A stretch of DNA of 8,833 nt, from the NCBI GenBank assembly GCA_036660175.1, contig JAVXBD010000054.1:1-8833 (forward strand), in the 5' to 3' direction. Each line of letters starts with the position of its first letter. Within the stretch, counting starts at the first letter, position 1. The stretch is from Christensenella sp036660175 (GTDB taxonomy: Bacteria > Bacillota > Clostridia > Christensenellales > Christensenellaceae). Shown here one piece after another: positions 1 to 6,218 of the stretch. The position numbers and the translations under genes are program-made. The notes below the pieces were generated by a model, which was not told the DNA's origin, did not search any database, and worked only from the letters and a program-made list of their open reading frames with translations.

Positions 1-2
1 AG

Positions 3-173
3 ACAAAGGCGGGAACGCTTGAAACCGAACGTGACGGACTGACAACGCAGCTTGAAGAGTTCAAAGGGCTTGACGTTGAGGGCATCAAGAAAGCGACAGA
101 GGAATGGAAACAGAAAGCGGAGCAGGCGGAGAAAGACAGTGCGGCAAAGATTGTTATACAGAAATTCTGCTGA
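3..173 (+). pseudogene. Fragment of a phage scaffold protein (Gp20-like minor structural protein)
   Basis: The frame is open from the window edge and encodes 56 residues rich in Glu, Lys, Ala and Gln, with the periodicity of a coiled coil. Phrases such as LETERDGLTTQLEEF, DVEGIKKATEEWKQKAEQAE and KDSAAKI match, from memory, the central part of phage minor structural protein Gp20, the internal scaffold for tailed-phage capsid assembly. In that family the coiled coil is followed after 'AAKI' by a longer C-terminal segment. Here the similarity stops at about residue 50 (base 152) and the frame ends six residues later, inside the 3' end of the opposite-strand hydantoinase gene. I therefore read it as a broken gene whose N-terminal part lies outside the window. 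The first 120 bases have 62 G+C (52%), slightly above what follows. Family assignment is by recall of motifs, not by a search. Confidence 0.6.
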
Positions 174-2151
174 CAGCGGTAGAAATCACTTTGCTGCCGA
201 GATATAATACAGATTCATGGGCATCGCCAGGGGCATCAATCAGCTGTGTTTTGATGGTGATGCTGCTGCTATTTGCTCCTTTTGCAAGCACATCTGCTTT
301 TGCAAGCGAACGGCTAATTTTTTTTGCATATTGCAAGGCGGTCTCAAAATCTGCGTAGGAGTTGTTTTGTGATGTACCATAAACCGTATAGCCATCAATG
401 CTATCGGAGGTGTAGTTTGGGCGAATCTCGAGGGTGATGGTGGAAGAAATATTACCCACTACTGCGCCAAGCGCATTCGCAACGGCTGCATTTTTTGGAA
501 TGATGCACGTTGTTTTGAGTAACTTTGCGACGATTGGCAAAAAGATATGAATGGGCGCACCAATGCCAATTAAGCAGGCGGGGGTGCTAAAAGAAACGTC
601 AACAAAGCCTTTTTCTCCTGCTTTTGCCATATCATAAGAGCGGTCTATCAAATAAGAAAGCTGCTCATCTAAGCCTTTATTCTGATAATAGGTATAGCGG
701 TCATTCAGTAAAATCCGTACGATATTACAATAAATTCGGCGTGTAACAAGCTCATAAGCTTCCTCACACACAAAAGCTGTATCTTTACCCAAGCACCGTC
801 CAACATATTGCGCACCCATCAGGGACGCTTGTGCATCATATTGCTTAAAATCACCCTTGATGTGCATAATATCGGTGGGGGTGAGTCCACTTTTTAGAAG
901 AACACCCTCCTTTTCAAGACGTGCGGTATCAAATCCATACAGGCTTTTACCCATTGCGTGTGCAGCTTGGGCAAGGGGCAGAGGATTGTCTTTCAGCATT
1001 GCACACAGCTTTTTTTCTTCCACAGTATAATGTGGACTTTGAGAAATATCACGAACTGCCACAAAAAATTCATGCAGATACTGCGTGTGTACAGTGTTTG
1101 AGGTAAGCAGATTCTGAAGATTGTTTTTGACTTGAGGATATTTTTCTGCAAGTATACACAGCGGAAGCAGGCGGTCCGTTTCAAGCACAAGTTTACCGTT
1201 CTTATATCGAATGGCGGTATCTCCGCCAAGTGCAAACGTATCAATATACAGACCTTTTACGAAAGTCTGCCATTCGCCCACATGAATTCCGTCTTGTGAG
1301 CGCACAGGAATACCGTTTTTGACAAGTGCAATGTCTGTGGTTGTACCACCCATATCCACCACCAAACAATTTTTTTTGTTGGTGAGCGTCATAGCGCCCA
1401 TCACGCTTGCGGCAGGTCCGCACAACAGCGTTTCTATCGGCTTTGCGCCTGTAAAATGCTCGGACATCAGGGTTGCATCGCTGCGCACAATGACAACGGG
1501 AAGCTCAATTTTGCGGCTTTTGAGGGCTGCGTTGATTGCCTTTAAAAAATCATCAATAACGGGAATCAGACGTGCATTAAGAAGTGCGCTAGCACCACGT
1601 TTGATGGAATTTAAATCAGAAAATAGTTCGTGAGAGCAAATGGTGGGAATGCCAAATTCTGTAAAAATATCACGTGCTTTTTTTTCCAGTATGCCATCGT
1701 TTTTCATGGCATATAATTCGACAATTCCAACAGAACTGGCGGAAAAATTTTTGGCATAGGCACGTAATTTTTGAAAGTCGGGTTCAATGGGAATACTGCC
1801 ATCAAATTGTGCGCTGCTATTTAAAAAAAATAGATTATCTGCATGTGCAAGCCCGTACTCTTTGCCGAACTGAGCGACTACTTTTTCGTCAACGCCAATC
1901 AGTACCAATGCTGCTCTGCCGCCTTTGTTTTGGACACAGGCATTGGTTGCAAGTGTTGTGGAAAGAGATAAATAGGCAGCCTGTGCAAGTAAGGGAGCAG
2001 GCAGGGCATCAAGCGCATTGCCAATTCCAACCGAAAGATCTTCTTTGGTAGTCAGTGCTTTTGCAGAGGCAACTATTTTTTTCTCTGAAAAATCAAAAAC
2101 AACAGCATCTGTGTAGGTGCCGCCCGTATCAATTCCAATGGCAAATTTCAT
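154..2151 (-). CDS. Hydantoinase A / 5-oxoprolinase-type ATP-dependent amidohydrolase subunit
   Basis: This 665-residue protein belongs to the HyuA/oxoprolinase family, which uses ATP to open cyclic amides such as hydantoins or 5-oxoproline in the cytoplasm. The N-terminal ATP-binding domain (Hydant_A_N, about residues 3-180) starts with GIDTGGTYTD (6-15) and has STTLATNA (64-71). The Hydantoinase_A domain (about 195-480) shows ETLLCGPAASV (240-250), the second phosphate loop VVDMGGTTTDIAL (264-276) and ALGGDT (307-312). A C-terminal Ala/Gly-rich stretch near 545-590 (IPKNAAVANALGAVVG) completes the fold. Length is normal for the family. The ATG start is supported by a GAGG site about seven bases upstream. 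No hydantoinase B (HyuB) gene lies beside it on the upstream side; the downstream side is replaced by phage sequence. No terminator is visible after the stop at 154. The true substrate cannot be told from sequence; many clostridial members stand alone and are uncharacterised. Confidence 0.9.
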   Translation of the reverse strand: MKFAIGIDTGGTYTDAVVFDFSEKKIVASAKALTTKEDLSVGIGNALDALPAPLLAQAAYLSLSTTLATNACVQNKGGRAALVLIGVDEKVVAQFGKEYGLAHADNLFFLNSSAQFDGSIPIEPDFQKLRAYAKNFSASSVGIVELYAMKNDGILEKKARDIFTEFGIPTICSHELFSDLNSIKRGASALLNARLIPVIDDFLKAINAALKSRKIELPVVIVRSDATLMSEHFTGAKPIETLLCGPAASVMGAMTLTNKKNCLVVDMGGTTTDIALVKNGIPVRSQDGIHVGEWQTFVKGLYIDTFALGGDTAIRYKNGKLVLETDRLLPLCILAEKYPQVKNNLQNLLTSNTVHTQYLHEFFVAVRDISQSPHYTVEEKKLCAMLKDNPLPLAQAAHAMGKSLYGFDTARLEKEGVLLKSGLTPTDIMHIKGDFKQYDAQASLMGAQYVGRCLGKDTAFVCEEAYELVTRRIYCNIVRILLNDRYTYYQNKGLDEQLSYLIDRSYDMAKAGEKGFVDVSFSTPACLIGIGAPIHIFLPIVAKLLKTTCIIPKNAAVANALGAVVGNISSTITLEIRPNYTSDSIDGYTVYGTSQNNSYADFETALQYAKKISRSLAKADVLAKGANSSSITIKTQLIDAPGDAHESVLYLGSKVISTAVSRISV

Positions 2152-2179
2152 AAAAATACCTCGAATTCTTTTATAGTAT

Positions 2180-2191
2180 GCAGTATACTGC
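2180..2191. promoter_or_regulatory. Perfect 12-base palindrome over the likely -10 box of the hydantoinase gene
   Basis: GCAGTATACTGC is its own reverse complement. Read on the minus strand it contains TATACT (2187 down to 2182), a good -10 box 31 bases before the hydantoinase start codon, which would give a leader of about 24 bases. No good -35 is seen at 17 bases; the nearest TTACAA is 21 bases away. A palindrome on a -10 box is a common layout for a repressor operator, but no regulator gene is nearby, so that role is inference. Confidence 0.4.
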
Positions 2192-2217
2192 TTTTTCTGC
2201 TGATTTTCTTGTAATAA

Positions 2218-2231
2218 AATGAATTTTCATT
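2218..2231. repeat. Inverted repeat AATGAA-TT-TTCATT in the divergent promoter gap
   Basis: A six-base inverted repeat with a two-base centre lies midway between the divergent hydantoinase and esterase genes, upstream of both predicted start sites. It could be a second protein-binding site. In such AT-rich DNA short repeats also arise by chance, so confidence is low. Confidence 0.25.
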
Positions 2232-2260
2232 GTAAGATTATGTGATTTTTTTAAAAATTG

Positions 2261-2269
2261 TGGTATGAT
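2261..2269 (+). promoter_or_regulatory. Extended -10 promoter for the SGNH esterase gene
   Basis: TGGTATGAT fits the extended -10 form TG-N-TATNNT and lies 29 bases before the ATG at 2299. At the 17-base position upstream (2241-2246, TGTGAT) there is no good -35 box, as is usual when an extended -10 is present. The ribosome site GGAGG (2288-2292) follows at a good distance from the start codon. Confidence 0.5.
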
Positions 2270-2298
2270 AGAATAGAAAAAACTTTTGGAGGCAGGAT

Positions 2299-2934
2299 AT
2301 GAAAACAATTCTGTGCTATGGGGATTCCAATACCTATGGGTATAATCCGTCAACAAGTAAAAGATATGCTCGAAATTTGCGCTGGACGGGAATTTTACAG
2401 CAGGAGTTAGGTCAGGATTATGACGTGGTTGAGGAAGGGCTGAATGGGAGAACCACTGTTTATGACGATCCAATTAGCGATGAACGCAATGGAAAACGGC
2501 AGTTGATGACTTGCCTACACACCCACGCACCGCTTGATTTGGTGATATTGATGCTTGGTACAAACGACCTAAAGACGTGCTTTGGCCAGACGGCATATGA
2601 TATTGCGGCAGGTGCGAATTATCTGGTGGAGCTTGTTTTATCACTTGATGAAGAAAAATGGGGAAGTGTGCCGCAGGTGCTGCTGATTTCGCCAGTGCTG
2701 CTGAATAAAAAGCTTCCGCCAGATTTTGAGGCGATGTTTGGTACGGCGGATTTAAGCGAAAAATGTGCAAAGCTTACAGAGCTGTATAGAGAAATTGCGC
2801 AGCAGCATGATATTTTGTTTTTGGCGGCGGGGGACTATGCAGAAGTGTCTTGCGAGGACGGACTGCATATGACTGCTGAAAATCATCAGAAGCTGGCACA
2901 GGCGATTGCAAAGAAGATAAAGGAAAATTTCTGA
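2299..2934 (+). CDS. SGNH/GDSL-family esterase, arylesterase type
   Basis: This 211-residue cytoplasmic protein has all the blocks of the SGNH hydrolase fold. Block I is CYGDSNTYG, with the nucleophile Ser10. Block II is EEGLNGRTT, where Gly50 is the expected oxyanion residue. Block III is MLGTND, with Asn89. Block V is DGLHM, with Asp187 and His190 completing the catalytic triad. The order and the intervening text (RWTGILQQELG near 28-38, LDLVILMLGTND at 79-90) closely follow the arylesterase/acyltransferase subgroup typified by Mycobacterium smegmatis MsAcT. There is no signal peptide, so it acts inside the cell, on small acyl or aryl esters or carbohydrate acetyl groups; the natural substrate cannot be deduced. 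The start is fixed by GGAGG (2288-2292). It is divergent from the hydantoinase gene; a functional link is possible but unproven. No hairpin terminator was seen before the next gene. Confidence 0.92.
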   Translation: MKTILCYGDSNTYGYNPSTSKRYARNLRWTGILQQELGQDYDVVEEGLNGRTTVYDDPISDERNGKRQLMTCLHTHAPLDLVILMLGTNDLKTCFGQTAYDIAAGANYLVELVLSLDEEKWGSVPQVLLISPVLLNKKLPPDFEAMFGTADLSEKCAKLTELYREIAQQHDILFLAAGDYAEVSCEDGLHMTAENHQKLAQAIAKKIKENF

Positions 2935-2984
2935 GCAATCTTTAAAAATTCGTAGAGAATCATACCGTATTTGGCAATTGCATA

Positions 2985-2993
2985 TGATATAAT
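2985..2993 (+). promoter_or_regulatory. Extended -10 promoter for the AT-rich gene pair
   Basis: TGATATAAT combines a perfect TATAAT (2988-2993) with the TG extension. It lies about 42 bases before the ATG at 3036. The -35 position (about 2965-2970) is poor. It probably drives both the small membrane peptide gene and the 269-residue gene downstream. Confidence 0.6.
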
Positions 2994-3035
2994 CAAACAA
3001 GAAAGAAATAATCAGAGGGGTATTGGTGAGTTGGT

Positions 3036-3278
3036 ATGATGGTTGGTATGATTATATTTGTTCTTTGGATAATTTCACTTGCGGTAGGGGTTATTAACTT
3101 GATCATGGGCATCGTTATGCAGGAACAACAGGGTATAATAAACGGGATATTGATTCTTGCAATTGGGGTAGGTGTGCCAGCGATAATAGCTGCAATTTTA
3201 AAACATGGCGATATAACCAAAACAAAGGAAGAAGAATTTCAGAAACGCATACGTGAAGAAAAAATTCCAAATAATTAG
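3036..3278 (+). CDS. Small two-helix membrane peptide sharing its C-terminal segment with the next gene
   Basis: The 80-residue product is almost entirely membrane: a first helix at about residues 3-28, a short polar turn (MQEQQG), a second helix at about 33-55, then a charged cytoplasmic tail. I recognise no named family. The tail, KEEEFQKRIREEKIP (64-78), is encoded by a 49-base segment repeated exactly near the start of the downstream gene in the same reading frame. After it, only two residues (NN) precede a TAG stop. The start at 3036 has a modest GGTGAG ribosome site (3025-3030); a stronger AGAGGGG (3014-3020) is 15 bases away, too far for best use. ATGs at 3039 and 3048 are alternative starts. 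The arrangement suggests it is the severed membrane anchor of a longer protein, now an independent short gene. Whether it is translated is unknown. Confidence 0.6.
   Translation: MMVGMIIFVLWIISLAVGVINLIMGIVMQEQQGIINGILILAIGVGVPAIIAAILKHGDITKTKEEEFQKRIREEKIPNN
3223..3271 (+). repeat. 49-base direct repeat, copy 1 (end of small membrane gene)
   Basis: Bases 3223-3271 are identical to 3331-3379 at all 49 positions, with different bases on both sides (3222 a against 3330 g; 3272 t against 3380 g). The offset is 108 bases, exactly 36 codons, so both copies are read in the same frame and encode the same peptide core, KEEEFQKRIREEKIP. The 59 bases between the copies hold the stop of the first gene and the ribosome site and ATG of the second. 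Confidence 0.97.
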
Positions 3279-3288
3279 TAAAAATAAA

Positions 3289-3294
3289 TATAAT
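3289..3294 (+). promoter_or_regulatory. Possible internal -10 box before the 269-residue gene
   Basis: A perfect TATAAT lies between the two repeat copies, 26 bases before the ATG at 3321. The upstream TTCCAA (3265-3270, 18-base spacing) is only a weak -35 match and there is no TG extension. In DNA this AT-rich a chance TATAAT is quite likely. If real, it would let the second gene be expressed alone. Confidence 0.25.
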
Positions 3295-3320
3295 ATGAAG
3301 GAAGAAAGAGGTAAAAAAAG

Positions 3321-4130
3321 ATGGCAGTTGCAAAGGAAGAAGAATTTCAGAAACGCATACGTGAAGAAAAAATTCCAAAGCAAAAAGCGGAGTTTTTCGA
3401 ATTGCTAAAAAAATATCACGTGCCAGATGATTATCACAAGATGATTGTAAGTGACAACAATTATCATTTAGAAGATTGTCCTGCTGTTGTGTGGATAGAA
3501 AATGAAAAAGTGAAGTTTTTAATCATTAACCCGCCTGTTATACTGCTTACATTTGATGCTGCGGAATTTAATCATATTAGTATAATGCATGATGATATAA
3601 TGAAAGATCTTGATGCAAGAGGACCTAAGTTATATATAAAGTCTTTTGATGTCACTAAGAGCGATAAATGGCTTGCGATGCCAGAGTATATTCAAGATGA
3701 ATTTGTGCAGCTGAATCCTGCTAGTAAAATGAGAGAATATCAGGAGTATCATTCTTATAAAATAATATCAGAGATAGTTCTGAAGTGGGTTTCGTTTAAG
3801 GTGTTGTACAAATTGCTGAATAAACCAATCGATTCCTATCTAATTGATGATTATGATTGGTACACTACGGATAAAATCGGCAGAATAAAAAATTGCAATG
3901 TGATGAGATGGGAAGGAATCATAACAAACTGTGAATATAACAAAGAAAAACAGCGCTTAGTAACTGATTATTTGGCACAGTATTCAAAGAATGAAAATAA
4001 GTATCAGCGTGCCTTGATGGAATTGTATGCACAGAATGTGCTGACACAAGAGGAAGTTGATGAGATAAACCAAAAGATGATTGTTTTAGAGGATTCAAGC
4101 GTTGGAAAAACCCATTATGTAAACAAATAA
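3321..4130 (+). CDS. Uncharacterised 269-residue soluble protein with SHOCT-like C-terminal segment
   Basis: I do not recognise a family for the body of this protein. It has no signal peptide and no membrane helix. The N-terminus (KEEEFQKRIREEKIP, residues 5-19) is charged and helical, and duplicates the tail of the upstream membrane peptide. The central part (about 40-215) is a mix of strands and helices with many aromatic and acidic residues (FLIINPPVILLTFD at 66-79, YLIDDYDWY at 173-181). Residues about 228-256, with ELYAQNVLTQEEVDEI, resemble the SHOCT motif, a short C-terminal helix-turn-helix found on varied bacterial proteins, often membrane-linked. The start is set by AGAGG at 3306-3310, about ten bases before ATG. 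Three 60-base lines counted at 3421, 3541 and 3721 have 16-19 G+C (27-32%), against 48% for a line in the ABC ATPase gene, which hints at foreign or accessory origin. It is followed directly by a terminator. Confidence 0.8.
   Translation: MAVAKEEEFQKRIREEKIPKQKAEFFELLKKYHVPDDYHKMIVSDNNYHLEDCPAVVWIENEKVKFLIINPPVILLTFDAAEFNHISIMHDDIMKDLDARGPKLYIKSFDVTKSDKWLAMPEYIQDEFVQLNPASKMREYQEYHSYKIISEIVLKWVSFKVLYKLLNKPIDSYLIDDYDWYTTDKIGRIKNCNVMRWEGIITNCEYNKEKQRLVTDYLAQYSKNENKYQRALMELYAQNVLTQEEVDEINQKMIVLEDSSVGKTHYVNK
3331..3379 (+). repeat. 49-base direct repeat, copy 2 (start of 269-residue gene)
   Basis: This is the second exact copy of 3223-3271 and covers codons 4-20 of the downstream gene. Here the peptide continues into KQKAEFFELL, whereas copy 1 runs into NN and a stop. 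Loss of 108 bases between the copies would join the two genes without a frame change. Confidence 0.97.
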
Positions 4131-4144
4131 TAACGATATATGAC

Positions 4145-4205
4145 AAAAGAGCAGTGTCTGTTCTCGTCTTATGACAAGGAGAAAACAGTCAATGCTCTTT
4201 TTTTT
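4145..4205. terminator. Intrinsic terminator shared by convergent genes
   Basis: AAAAGAGCA (4145-4153) pairs with TGCTCTTTT (4193-4201). After an internal loop, CTGTT (4158-4162) pairs with AACAG (4184-4188) and CTC (4163-4165) with GAG (4179-4181). A run of eight T follows on the plus strand (4198-4205), ending the transcript of the 269-residue gene. On the minus strand the same hairpin ends in TTTT, so it may also stop the ABC exporter operon, whose last stop codon is at 4216. Confidence 0.85.
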
Positions 4206-4215
4206 GAAAAGTAAA

Positions 4216-5508
4216 TTATTCGTATCTGAGCGCCTCTATCGGATTCATTTTTGCAGCTTTGTTTGCTGGATAATATCCGAAAAACACACCGATGAAGATA
4301 GAGATGCCTGCCGCCAAAAGAATGGTTGCCGCATCTGGTGAGGCGGGATAGCCAAGCAGAGCTGCACCCGCAATGCCCAAGATGATGCCAAAAATAGTGC
4401 CAATAGCACCGCCGATAAGGCAGATAATCATGGATTCCACAATAAACTGCATTCGTATAGAACTGTTTTTTGCACCCAGTGCTTTGCGTGTACCGATTTC
4501 TCGTGTGCGCTCGGTAATGGATACAAGCATGATGTTCATGACACCAATGCCGCCGACAAGCAGCGAAATTGCCGCAATGATAGAGATGGCGAGCGACACG
4601 CTTTTGGTCATGGCGCTAAGCTCTGAAACAAGCGATTCCATGCTGTTTACATTCACACCAAAGTTTTCGTTACGGGTATAATATTTATCAAAATATTTTT
4701 GTACTGCCTCCACAAAAAAATCGGTCTGTGTGCCTGTTTTTGTAACAATTGTCAGATATTGATAGCCGTTACCACTGCCAGATACTTTTTTTGCGGTGGT
4801 GATGGGGATATAAAAATCGGTTGAAATATCTTTTTCGGCAACGGTAGAGCCCATCATTGCCAGAGCAGACTGCATATATTCATAAACACCTACAATGGTG
4901 TAGGTTTTAGAAGAATTGTTGGTATTGATTTTGACTTCTTGCCCTAAAGGCTCTGACTCCCCAAACATATTCTGAGCAAACTTATCGGAAACGACCGCCA
5001 CATCACGCACACCCTCAACATCACGCTCACGGATAAACCGTCCTTTTTGCAGCTTTAGGTTATTGGCGGCTGCATAATCGCTGTTGACACCTGTTGTGGT
5101 GATATTTGCATACAATCTGCCGTTTTTTGCTTCGCCTGTGCCGACGTTTTCGCTTAGAGAAACATACTCAATTTCATTTGGATACATAGCAGTAAGCCCA
5201 TCAATCATTTCATCGGTGATGGTATCAGATTCCTGAGGGGTTTTGATGGTTGTGTCTTTTGGGACATCTGTCATAAAACCATTCTGTGTGGTACCGTCTT
5301 TGCTTTTTTGCTGAAGGCTGATGGTCAAGTTGTTTGCACCCATATCCTGCATGGACGAGGTGATAGACGTGGCCAGCGAATTTCCAATGGTGGAAATGCC
5401 AATGACGGCGGATATGCCGATGATGATGCCAAGCATGGTTAGCGCCGCACGCATTTTGTTTGCCTTGATGCCTGCAAGTGCAAGCAGTACATTTTCAAAA
5501 AAGCTCAT
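4216..5508 (-). CDS. ABC exporter permease, MacB/YknZ type
   Basis: This 430-residue membrane protein is the permease of a type VII (MacB-fold) ABC system. A first membrane helix (about residues 21-42) follows an amphipathic N-terminus (LALAGIKANKMRAALTMLGI), as in MacB permeases. A large extracytoplasmic MacB_PCD domain spans about 43-300. The FtsX domain has three helices (about 303-330, 355-382, 393-413). The coupling motif ERTREIGTRKALGA (333-346) and the ending YYPANKAAKMNPIEALRYE are classic for the family. As in most monoderm versions, the ATPase is a separate protein. The ATG overlaps the ATPase stop codon by four bases (ATGA), and a strong AAAGGAGGG site sits inside the end of the ATPase gene, indicating coupled translation. 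It works with the two preceding genes to export a peptide, antibiotic or lipid-like substrate; which one cannot be told. Confidence 0.95.
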   Translation of the reverse strand: MSFFENVLLALAGIKANKMRAALTMLGIIIGISAVIGISTIGNSLATSITSSMQDMGANNLTISLQQKSKDGTTQNGFMTDVPKDTTIKTPQESDTITDEMIDGLTAMYPNEIEYVSLSENVGTGEAKNGRLYANITTTGVNSDYAAANNLKLQKGRFIRERDVEGVRDVAVVSDKFAQNMFGESEPLGQEVKINTNNSSKTYTIVGVYEYMQSALAMMGSTVAEKDISTDFYIPITTAKKVSGSGNGYQYLTIVTKTGTQTDFFVEAVQKYFDKYYTRNENFGVNVNSMESLVSELSAMTKSVSLAISIIAAISLLVGGIGVMNIMLVSITERTREIGTRKALGAKNSSIRMQFIVESMIICLIGGAIGTIFGIILGIAGAALLGYPASPDAATILLAAGISIFIGVFFGYYPANKAAKMNPIEALRYE

Positions 5509-6203
5509 GGTCTGCCCTCCTTTGTACTGATGATACAGCCGTCTTTTAGGGTGATGATGCGCTGGGTTTCCTGTGCAAGCTCAAGACTGTGGGTGATTAA
5601 AATAATTGTTTTGTTTTTTTCTTTGTGCAGAGAATGGAAAATATCCATCACAAGCCGTCCCGTAACAGAATCCAGTGCGCCAGTAGGCTCGTCTGCCAAT
5701 ATAATTGCGGGATCGTTTGCCATTGCACGAGCGATTGCTACTCTTTGCTTTTGTCCGCCAGAAAGCTCGTTGGGTACATGGCTCATGCGGTCCTGCATTT
5801 CCACAAGTTCTAAAAGCTCGGTGGCACGACGCTTTCTTTCGCTTAGTGAAACACCCGCATAAAGCAGCGGAAGCTCTACATTTTTAAGAGCGCTGGTGCG
5901 TGGTATCAGATTAAACGTTTGAAACACAAAGCCGATTTTTTCGTTTCTGATTTCAGAAAGCTGATTATCGCCGATTTTGGAAAGGTCGATTCCGTCCAGT
6001 ATATAGCTGCCCTCGGTCTGCCTATCCAGTGCGCCGATGATGTTCATAAGAGTAGATTTGCCTGAACCTGATGCGCCCACAACAGACACAAATTCACCTT
6101 GCTTTATGCTTAAATCGACATGGTTTAGCACTTGCAGCTCGTTTGGGCTGCCGATGAAAAACTTTTTGACAATACCAGACATCTCAATCATGTTGTTGCT
6201 CAT
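5505..6203 (-). CDS. ABC exporter ATPase, MacB/LolD/YknY type
   Basis: This 232-residue cytoplasmic ATPase has every motif intact. The Walker A loop is GASGSGKST (43-51) and the Q-loop is centred on Gln95 (FVFQTFNLIPRTSALKNVELPLLYAG is the usual MacB/LolD wording, residues 92-117). The signature is LSGGQKQRVAIARA (147-160), Walker B is IILADE (167-172), the D-loop is GALDS (175-179) and the H-loop is His205. It should dimerise and drive the permease encoded immediately downstream, with which it overlaps by four bases. It starts 15 bases after the adaptor gene; an AGGAGA ribosome site (minus strand over 6211-6216) covers the gap. Length is normal and nothing looks degraded. The nearest well-known relatives by architecture are YknY of Bacillus subtilis and the ATPase domain of MacB. 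Confidence 0.96.
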   Translation of the reverse strand: MSNNMIEMSGIVKKFFIGSPNELQVLNHVDLSIKQGEFVSVVGASGSGKSTLMNIIGALDRQTEGSYILDGIDLSKIGDNQLSEIRNEKIGFVFQTFNLIPRTSALKNVELPLLYAGVSLSERKRRATELLELVEMQDRMSHVPNELSGGQKQRVAIARAMANDPAIILADEPTGALDSVTGRLVMDIFHSLHKEKNKTIILITHSLELAQETQRIITLKDGCIISTKEGRP

Positions 6204-6218
6204 TTACTGTTCTCCTAT

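Noticed and set aside
104..358. Plus-strand frame of 84 codons crossing the phage/hydantoinase junction
   Set aside because: It begins inside the scaffold reading frame and continues antisense through the hydantoinase 3' end; it has no family resemblance and no ribosome site.
3223..3379. CRISPR-like reading of the two 49-base repeats
   Set aside because: There are only two units, the repeat is in-frame coding sequence, and the 59-base spacer contains a stop, a ribosome site and a start codon; no cas genes are present.
3115..3383. Two overlapping minus-strand frames opposite the 49-base repeats that look internally repetitive (LEFFLHVCVSEILL twice)
   Set aside because: The repetition is only the antisense image of the direct repeat; both frames are Phe/Leu-rich shadows without ribosome sites.
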